From Picochlorum sp. 'celeri' (lineage: Eukaryota > Chlorophyta > Trebouxiophyceae): a stretch of 64,000 nucleotides of DNA. Below, in pieces: positions 57,698-64,000 of this stretch. Made by a program: the position numbers and the translations under genes. The notes below the pieces were generated by a model. It saw only the letters and a list, made by a program, of their open reading frames with translations. It did no database searches and was not told the origin of the DNA. Within the stretch, counting starts at the first letter, position 1. Each line of letters opens with the position of its first letter. The stretch is taken from positions 310,001 to 374,000 of the forward strand of contig JAACMV010000004.1 of assembly GCA_010909725.1 (NCBI GenBank), in the 5' to 3' direction.

Positions 57698-58357
57698 TCA
57701 TGGTTGCCTGTTTCCCTCATCTGTATTATTATTATGTATACTATTTCTTTTCTGAAGGAACTTCTCTGCAACCTGATGTACAGCATCTCTACCGACAACA
57801 AGCAATCTGTTTACAACCTCTGGATCCTGTTCATATCTGGCCTCCTCAAACTCTTGTCGAGCACTCGCGCGAAGCACGTCTCTCCTACAATATAGCCATT
57901 TAGCATGATGATGATGATCGGTGTGCAAGATTGTTATAGCATTGATGCATGCAGACATACCATAAAACCCCCTGTTCATTTGGCCAGTCAAACAAGGCAG
58001 TGATTCTCATAATTTCTCGGTACAGTGATAATGCCTCTCGTCTCGTGGTTAGAACCTGTCTTCCTTCATCATCTTTTCGTCGAAAGCTTGTTTTCTCCTG
58101 TAGATCACGGGTGGCGCTCAGGAGATGAACCAAGTCTCACAGAGAATTTCTTTTTTTCAAACACGTACCAAATTTGCTTCGATGATGTAGTCTATATTTG
58201 AATCGTTTGATGAATATTGACGATATTCTTGAATTTCAGTATCTATTCCAGCGCTCCAAGGAGTGACAGGGAGCGTGTTCTCTAAGGAGCACCCAGGCTG
58301 CTGTCGTGCCCAAGGCCCTCCTCGTTGCCTGCATACCCGTACAACGTGCGATAGCAT
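57698..58357 (-). CDS. LYR-motif protein (complex 1 LYR family), three exons
   Basis: Exons 58357-58169, 58097-57961 and 57884-57698, with introns of 71 nt (GTACGT...CTACAG) and 76 nt (GTATGT...TTGTAG). Both junctions keep the frame; the product is about 170 residues. The LYR core is in exons 2-3: REALSLYREIMRITALFDWP, then GVLWRDVLRASARQEFEEAR, then NRLLVVGRDAVHQVAEKF. LYR proteins are small mitochondrial factors that help assemble respiratory complexes or Fe-S enzymes, often with mitochondrial acyl carrier protein. The 63-residue N-terminal exon is unusual, since most LYR proteins are about 80-120 residues; it may be a targeting extension or partly 5' UTR. The exact paralogue (LYRM2-, 4-, 7- or 9-like) cannot be assigned. 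Confidence 0.75.
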
Positions 58358-58633
58358 TTGATACTCTATGCCATACTAGTTGATGAATAGAATTCAGATT
58401 AAGCAGCAGACTTTTACAAAAATAAAAATGTACATGTTGAAATGACCAATGCCATCTTTGTGGCAGAGGCGGATGAATAAAAATAAAGGCTTGATATTAT
58501 TTTGTGAAAAATCTACTGCTGCACTCAACCAACTCTCTTTTGCTCTTTTTTAACGCTTGATCCAATCAGCGCTTTTATCGACAAGAAAAATAAAGAAACG
58601 AACTAAAGGGAAAAAGTGTAGAGAAAATGAACG
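58358..58633. other. intergenic region, LYR 5' end and bZIP 3' end
   Basis: About 276 bases between two minus-strand genes. A TGTAA signal (minus strand, 58414-58418) lies about 216 bases past the bZIP stop and may end that transcript. Nothing else is recognised. Confidence 0.45.
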
Positions 58634-60047
58634 CTAATTTTCCTTGATCATCTTGGCAGCGGGCATGTTTGTGGCATCTTCTGAATATTCGCCTTCCAGC
58701 CGGTGCTTCCCCTGCTGGTTGTTCGCTATTACTGTAGCGATTTGATACACATCTGGATAGAAGGGATATGATTGAACAATGGCCCTGGCTTTTTGGAGAG
58801 GACTCAGGATTGTCTTGAAAACAGTCCCAATAAACTCCACAGAGCACAAATGTTCCTCCTGCAGATTCGCTTTCAGCAATTGCGTCCCTTCATTCACCTT
58901 GAGTGTTTCACAAATCACACTTTGGAGTGCAATGAGGCGTTCTGGGACAGCAACAGATCGAAGCTGGCTCAAAATCCTATGCCGTGACTCCATGATGTGT
59001 TTGATTCTTGTAGTAAATATGTCTTTGAGGGCCAGGATATGGGCTTCTTGGTCTTCTTGAAGCATCAGGCTCTCAGCCACTGACGTCCAAAATGATTTGT
59101 CATCGGCAGAAATGCCACTTCGACCTCCATCGAGAGTTGATGCCACCAAGTACTGCATATTGGTTGGATGGAGGATTGCACTCTGCATACACAGCTGGCC
59201 TCCTTTATCCAGTGCAGCACAGATCTTTTTCACCACGTCCTCTCTGTCACCAGGTTTCGACGATGGAATACTGTCATGATGCACCAGCAAATTGCCGAGC
59301 TCCCTGACCAACTTTTTCCAGTATGATAAAAGTTCGGACCCAGACATTGTCTTGACTAACGAGGGATTGATAAGTTCCAAGGGCTTTGCATCCTGCTTGT
59401 CTTCCTCCATCGCATCACCCTTCCTCTCATCAGACGTGTCCTGGAGCAACGCTGCAGCACTGTGATACTGCTTTCCAAGGTCAAACAATTGCTGCTCGTC
59501 CTGCAACATACGGATGTGATCGTCTCGAAGAGACAACACCTTTTCAAGTATCTCATTCCTGTTCAGTAGAGTCGTATTCTCTTCTTTCAAACGACTCAAT
59601 TCCTCGTTGATTTCTTCCAATTGACTGGTCATATCCTTCATTTTCGCCTTCTGCCGCTCTCTGAACCTCTTCTGTGCCCTCCTGTTCTTCTCTTGGATTG
59701 AAGTGTTGCGCCTTTCTGACCCATCCGCATCAGACATTCCGAAATCCGTCGGGATATCTATAGAACTGAATAAGTTAGCTGCCTCAGCAGGGCGTTGAGA
59801 TCCTGCCTCTCTATTGGAAGAATCATGGAAGGTTGTATACAGCGAGGCTGCCGTGTCCATGGCATTGTTGGAGTTTGTCAAATAATCTGCGCAGAACCAG
59901 TGCCGAGGGTCAGTACCAACAATAATAATTATAATTACAAAATTATAGCAGAAATATAACACGCCACGCACTCAGTAGCCGTTCAACGTCGATAGAGTCC
60001 ATCTCGGGGGTAAGGCCAGGTCTCCCGTTAGAGATTCTGTTATCCAT
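58634..60047 (-). CDS. bZIP transcription factor, two exons
   Basis: Exon 1 60047-59972 and exon 2 59886-58634, with an 85-nt intron (GTGCGT...GCGCAG); the junction gives an asparagine codon and a 442-residue protein. The basic region is at about residues 88-108 (QEKNRRAQKRFRERQKAK), with the N-x7-R spacing of bZIP DNA contacts. A leucine-rich coiled coil follows (about 111-145). The basic region resembles the stress-response (PAP1/YAP-like) type more than the plant ACGT-binding type. The C-terminal 250 residues are helical, contain WKKLVRELGNLL and HILALKDIFTTRIKHIMESR, and are not assigned to a known domain. The target genes cannot be inferred from the window. Confidence 0.88.
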
Positions 60048-60315
60048 TGTGAACGCGTTTTTCTTTACAGATATCTACAGTGATTCGAGAGAAATGGAAG
60101 ATTTGAACAACCCGGTCCCTAGGGAAGCACGCCCTACTTGGGAGAATCCTCGTGCAGAAAGGCGCGATTTCTGAGCACGTAGCGTCATCAGTTCGTAATA
60201 CACTGTAGGTATGATCCAGCGCATGGCATTGCCAGATTTCCCCTCGCGTCATGTCCAGTTCTCAGAGAACACTTCTTTATGATGCATGATGAATCTCCAT
60301 GTGTGTGTTACAGGA
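60048..60315. other. intergenic region upstream of the bZIP gene
   Basis: About 268 bases. It holds the bZIP 5' UTR/promoter and the NUP42-like 3' end. TTACA at 60308-60312 (TGTAA on the minus strand) lies four bases past the NUP42-like stop. A small minus-strand open frame here overlaps the bZIP start in another frame and is probably UTR. Confidence 0.45.
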
Positions 60316-61813
60316 TTAGCACACGTGAGGAGGGGGCGCAGAGAGGGGAATCCCTTTCCTTTCAAATGTGTCCGTCATCCACAAGGCCTTTTCTTCATCA
60401 GTCAGAGGTTTGGTTTCTGTTGGAGCCTGAATGGTCCCGGGCGTGGCATTGCTATTATTCATCTGCAAACTTGAATTTATTTGACCAAAGGGAGAGGCAG
60501 AACTAAATTGTCCAAAGCCTGATGAAGGCTGCGAGTTTGTTTGACCAAATGTTCCTCCAAATCCAGTACCAGTACCTGCTGCCGCTGCGCCGAAAGGAGT
60601 CTGTGATCCTTGAGCCACTTGACCAAATGGAGACACGCTGCTAGATTGGGCAGGCTGCTGCCCAAATGTTCCTCCAAAACCACCACCGCTACCTGGTGCT
60701 GATGCAGCTCCGAAAGGAGCCTGTGATCCTTGAGTCGCTTGACCAAATGGAGATGCAGTGCTAGCTTGGCCAAAGCCTGATGAAGCTTGAGCAGGCTGCT
60801 GCCCAAATCTTCCTCCAAATCCAGTACTACTACTACTACCTGCTGTTGATGTTGTTGTTGCCGCTGCTGCTCCAAAAGCATTTTGTCCAGCTTGACCAAA
60901 ACGAGATGCAGTGCTAGGTTGGCCAAAAACAGATGAAGCTTGAGCAGGCTGCTGCCCAAATGTTCCTCCAAAGCCACCGCCGCTACCTGGTGCTGATGCA
61001 GCTCCGAAAGGAGTCTGTGATCCTTGAGCCACTTGACCAAAGGGAGATGCAGTGCTAGATTGGCCAAAGCCTGATGAAGCTTGAGCAGGTTGTTGCCCAA
61101 ATGTTCCTCCAAAGCCACTACTACTACCACCTGCTGCTGTTGCTGTTGTTGTTGCTGCTGCTCCTCCTCCTCCTCCTCCAAAAGCGTTTTGTCCTACCTG
61201 ACTTGCTTGACCAAAGGGAGATGCAGTGCTAGGTTGGCCAAAACCAGAAGAAGGCTGAATTCCTGTTTGGCCAAAAGATGCACCCATGCCCTGTGCAGAA
61301 TGCCCTTGGATCACCCAGGACATATTTTTAATCCCATCCATTCGCGCCATCATGGGCCGACCTTCTATACTAGGCGCCTGACGTCGGCGAGTCAAGCCCT
61401 GGAAGACATCTACCCGCTCCCTTGTAGCCTTCCTAAACTCGTCCTTGAGGGTGCTCACATGAACACCTTGCTGCAACGACAACATATTTGCATATCGAAC
61501 TTCTTCCGGAGATATATCTCCAACGACATCATTGTCCTTTTCCCTTTGGTGCGCATACGACGTCAAATTCCATTTCGGTCGTTCATTAACAGACCTGTCG
61601 AATTTGACAGTCTCATACCAAGGCTCTTTCCTCGAGCCCCCCTGTCCCCTTCCAAACTGTTGTTGCTGTCTATGTGAGCTTCCCCATCCTCCCTATGGTA
61701 TAATAAAAAGACGTGCGTAAGCAGTCAAGAATGTAGACACATGTGGAACGGAAGCACTTGTAAGCGTCCCAATCCAAGCATGCAGCACAAGCACGTACCT
61801 GATACGGAGCCAT
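60316..61813 (-). CDS. NUP42-like FG-repeat nucleoporin, two exons
   Basis: A 15-nt exon 1 (61813-61799, MAPYQ) and exon 2 (61692-60316) joined in phase 0 across a 106-nt GTACGT...CATAG intron; 463 residues. The N-terminal part has WNLTSYAHQREKDNDVVGDI followed by SPEEVRYANML, the element found in NUP42 and plant CCCH-type relatives. The middle is about 280 residues of FG repeats (GFGGTFGQQPAQ, ASPFGQ, GSGGGFGG). The C-terminus (LTDEEKALWMTDTFERKGIP) resembles the GLE1-binding tail of NUP42. It should sit on the cytoplasmic side of the nuclear pore and work in mRNA export. The N-terminal CCCH zinc finger of animal and plant NUP42 is not seen; it may be lost or in an exon I missed. Confidence 0.75.
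60480..61260. repeat. imperfect tandem repeats encoding FG repeats
   Basis: Units of roughly 150-170 bases recur several times, each with CCAAATGTTCCTCC-like and GGAGATGCAGTGCTAG-like blocks (+ strand), plus simple triplet runs at about 61110-61175 encoding Gly, Ala and Thr. Copies encode the FG repeats of the nucleoporin and create long meaningless open frames in other frames. Confidence 0.8.
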
Positions 61814-62188
61814 CACGTTATATCTAGTCAAATGTTATTTTTCATATGACTTGTATATCCTGCACACAATACATCCACGGCAAAATACATGTGTCTCCTT
61901 CATTAAAACATTTGGTACAATTTCCGTATATAAATATTAAAGTGAGGGGAAAAGTGGCGCCACCCGATGACAACAAACACGCTCTCAGAAGCAATGGACA
62001 TAAAGGATCCTCCAATTGATTAAAATTTATAGAGATAAGAAACATCTGTGTAAGGAGGAAACCCCCGTGGGGATTGACGTGTGGCAGTCGAGTGCCTTGA
62101 CGGTTGGAGAACGACCACCCTTGGTCACTCAAGCATATTTGCCAATTTGATTGCTTATCTAGATGTATATGCTATATATTAAAATATA
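61814..62188. other. divergent promoter region, NUP42-like and MKK3
   Basis: About 375 bases between the two divergent start codons. A+T-rich stretches near 61900-61945 and 62150-62190. No further coding or RNA feature is recognised. Confidence 0.5.
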
Positions 62189-63839
62189 ATGCCACCAAAG
62201 CTGACTTTACAAGTAGATACGGCCTCAATTAGGGCTGATCCTGCGGTCAAGGGAGGAGAGCAGGTGCGTTCGGTTGCGTCGTCGTGTTCCTGTTTTCTGT
62301 CTCATAGCCTTCTATATCATGTAGAATGAAGTTCCATCGATTGAAATAGGTTCCAATGGGACTCTGAAACTGATCAAATCGTATCAGGCCTTTGAGTTCA
62401 ATAATACTGGTATGAAGAGAAATGCAATAACGTCTCCTCTGGCGACTGGAGCGGCCACAATGCATCAGTCATACCAGATATCTGAAAAGGATGTAATTTT
62501 TATGGAGACCTTGGGACAAGGTGCCAGTGGTGTTGTTCATAAAGCATTTTGGCCAGCTAAAGCAGAGTTTGTTGCAGTCAAAAAGATTAGTATTCTGGAA
62601 AGAGAGAAGAGGCATCAGTTGATGAATGATATTAAAGCGCTGTGCAATATACCCGATGTGAAAGGTTTGATTCGCTTTTGTGGAGCATATCATTGCGCCG
62701 ATAAGGGCCAGGTTGCCGTTGCATTGGAGTATATGGATGCTGGTTCATTGGCAGATTTGTGTCAAGCAAAGGGCTGCGTGGATCAGAATGTTCTCGCGGG
62801 TATTACGGAGCGGGTGCTGCAAGGACTTTCATATTTACATAGCAACCATACGGTGCATCGGGATATTAAACCTGCAAACATTCTGCTGTCAACACAAGGA
62901 GAGGCCAAAGTATCAGATTTTGGAATCTCTGCATTTGTCGATAATACTTTAGCCCAATGCCATACATTCTTGGGTACAGTTACATATATGTCTCCAGAAA
63001 GGATTGATGGCCAACCGTATTCATTTCCTGCTGATATTTGGGCCCTTGGTCTGACATTGCTCGAGTGCTGCACTGGGTCATACCCATATGATGCCAGTCA
63101 AGGCACCATGCAGCTGATGATCCAACTGATGGAAGATGATTGTCCCTTACCAGATGTCGGATACAATGTCTCTCCGGCCTTGAGAGACTTTATCCAACGG
63201 TGTATGCATAAGAGTCCCATGAAACGAGCAACTGCAGTGGAACTATTACGGCATCCATTCCTCAAGCAAGCTGAAGGCGCTGATTTGAAGGCATACATGG
63301 GGTGCATGTTTGTAGAAAATAGCCAGATTCATGATGCTGCTCTGATAATAACAACCAAATTCTACAATAATTTGAGCTACAACTGGTCAGACAGTGATGT
63401 CACTGCATCCTTCTTTGATGCTGATGTCAGGTTTAGTAGCAGGGCAGCAGATGGCTCATCGCAGCCAGTCATGTTTAAAGGACAATATACAGTCGCAGCG
63501 CATTTCCATGACCTTGTCAGGCAGATTGGACCAAAGGCGTCCTTCCGTGCATCCATGAAGAAGATGAGGTACAAGGAAAAGCAAGGGTCATACCTTGTCA
63601 ACATTGTCCAGAGAGTAAGCATTTTTAATTCCCACACCAGTCCAGTCAATGAGCAATCTGCTATAGGTACCTATGAAGAAAATCTAATCATGGAGATCAC
63701 GTCGATCAGCAGACTGAGTCCAGGGAAGAGCTTCCGATTCGTCTCCCAGGACATTTCGTGGTCAAAACCATTTGCTCAATCCATGAGGGGAGGAGGACAA
63801 GTCACCTCACCATCCCCTGGGAAATGTAGACAGCAATAA
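62189..63839 (+). CDS. MKK3: MAP kinase kinase of the plant MKK3 type, with NTF2-like domain
   Basis: Exon 1 62189-62263 and exon 2 62325-63839, with a 61-nt intron (GTGCGT...CATGTAG); 529 residues. The open frame also offers ATG 62412, but upstream sequence after splicing (GSNGTLKLIKSYQAFEFNN) matches the N-terminal element of plant MKK3, which fixes the longer start. The kinase domain (about 80-335) has the glycine loop LGQGASGVV, VAVKK, HRDIKPANIL, DFG and SPERI. The activation loop has TLAQCHT, the S/T-x5-S/T spacing of plant MAPKKs. A C-terminal NTF2-like domain (about 345-490, from AALIITTKFYNNLSYNW) is the mark of MKK3. The gene relays MAPK signals in the cytosol or nucleus. TGTAA at 63862-63866 is a likely poly(A) signal. 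Confidence 0.92.
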
Positions 63840-63861
63840 AATAAATTCTATAGAAATAGAT

Positions 63862-63866
63862 TGTAA
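63862..63866 (+). terminator. candidate poly(A) signal TGTAA for MKK3
   Basis: TGTAA 23 bases after the MKK3 stop and 30 bases before the next ATG; very compact spacing between genes on one strand. Confidence 0.5.
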
Positions 63867-63896
63867 ATCCGAGTGCGTTCCCCTGCTCCAACAACC

Positions 63897-64000
63897 ATGA
63901 GCGGAGGTGAGCCTCCTAAGGAGATTAAAGACGCCCTGAGCGCTCTTTTCCTCGACGATTCACGACCAAAGGATAAATATCAGTTTTGGGAGACGCAACC
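63897..64000 (+). CDS. NMT: glycylpeptide N-tetradecanoyltransferase (N-myristoyltransferase), 5' part
   Basis: ATG at 63897 opens a frame that runs off the window after 34-35 codons. The last residues seen, DKYQFWETQP, match the conserved KFWxTQPV start of the NMT catalytic domain, and the short charged N-terminus before it is usual for algal and plant NMTs. The enzyme transfers myristate from myristoyl-CoA to N-terminal glycines. It lies 57 bases after the MKK3 stop on the same strand. The call rests on about ten diagnostic residues. Confidence 0.72.
   Translation, partial: MSGGEPPKEIKDALSALFLDDSRPKDKYQFWETQ

Noticed and set aside
60480..61260. Tandem repeats as a CRISPR-like or satellite array
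   Set aside because: Units are coding, imperfect and in multiples of three, and encode FG repeats of a nucleoporin in a eukaryotic genome.
60477..61677. Gln/Leu-rich minus frame and Ser/Cys-rich plus frame across the FG-repeat region
   Set aside because: Alternative frames of a triplet-rich coding repeat. The FG frame has conserved flanking domains; these do not.

Overview
This window is nuclear DNA of a green alga, most likely a chlorophyte or prasinophyte. The evidence is a PsbR gene (a photosystem II subunit limited to the green lineage), a plant-type MKK3 kinase with an NTF2 tail, short spliceosomal introns of mostly about 61-106 nt (one of 329 nt), candidate TGTAA poly(A) signals downstream of several genes, and very tight gene spacing. 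No prokaryotic or organellar gene organisation is seen.

Layout. Bases 1-936 carry the 3' part of a rhomboid-like membrane protein gene (+). Bases 1202-1968 carry psbR (+, two exons). Bases 2168-54261, about 81% of the window, are read here as one giant minus-strand gene for a multimodular type I polyketide synthase (PKS). To its right lie compact housekeeping and regulatory genes: a complex I ESSS/NDUFB11-type subunit (+), the succinate dehydrogenase iron-sulfur subunit (-), an unrecognised acidic helical protein (+), a LYR-motif protein (-, three exons), a bZIP transcription factor (-, two exons), a NUP42-like FG nucleoporin (-, two exons), an MKK3-type MAP kinase kinase (+, two exons) and the first 35 codons of an N-myristoyltransferase gene (+, cut by the window end).

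The PKS runs: acyl-CoA/acyl-ACP ligase loading domain, two unusual carrier domains (GVNS instead of GxDS), eleven ketosynthase modules, and three tandem thioesterase-like domains. I find no acyltransferase domain in any module, so extender units must be loaded in trans, as is known for algal multimodular PKSs. Modules 1, 2, 4, 5, 7, 8 and 9 carry DH-ER-KR. Module 3 lacks ER. Module 6 has KR with a decayed DH. Modules 10 and 11 have no reductive domain. This predicts (inference) a long, mostly saturated chain with one hydroxyl, one double bond and a 3,5-dioxo carboxyl end that could close to a pyrone or lactone.

Two sequence features stand out inside the PKS. First, a G+C-rich cassette of 1385 bp covering ER and much of KR is almost identical in modules 2 and 5, and about 685 bp of it recurs in module 4; recent gene conversion or duplication is the simplest reading. 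Second, the reading frame is broken repeatedly at about 33.4-38.25 kb, 39.5 kb, 46.1-46.85 kb and 48.1-48.45 kb. Several breaks are homopolymer length changes while the encoded motifs stay intact, which points to consensus errors rather than decay. Three ordinary introns explain the other interruptions (33733-33805, 47040-47107, 50757-50828). The last exon is a single open frame of more than 31 kb.
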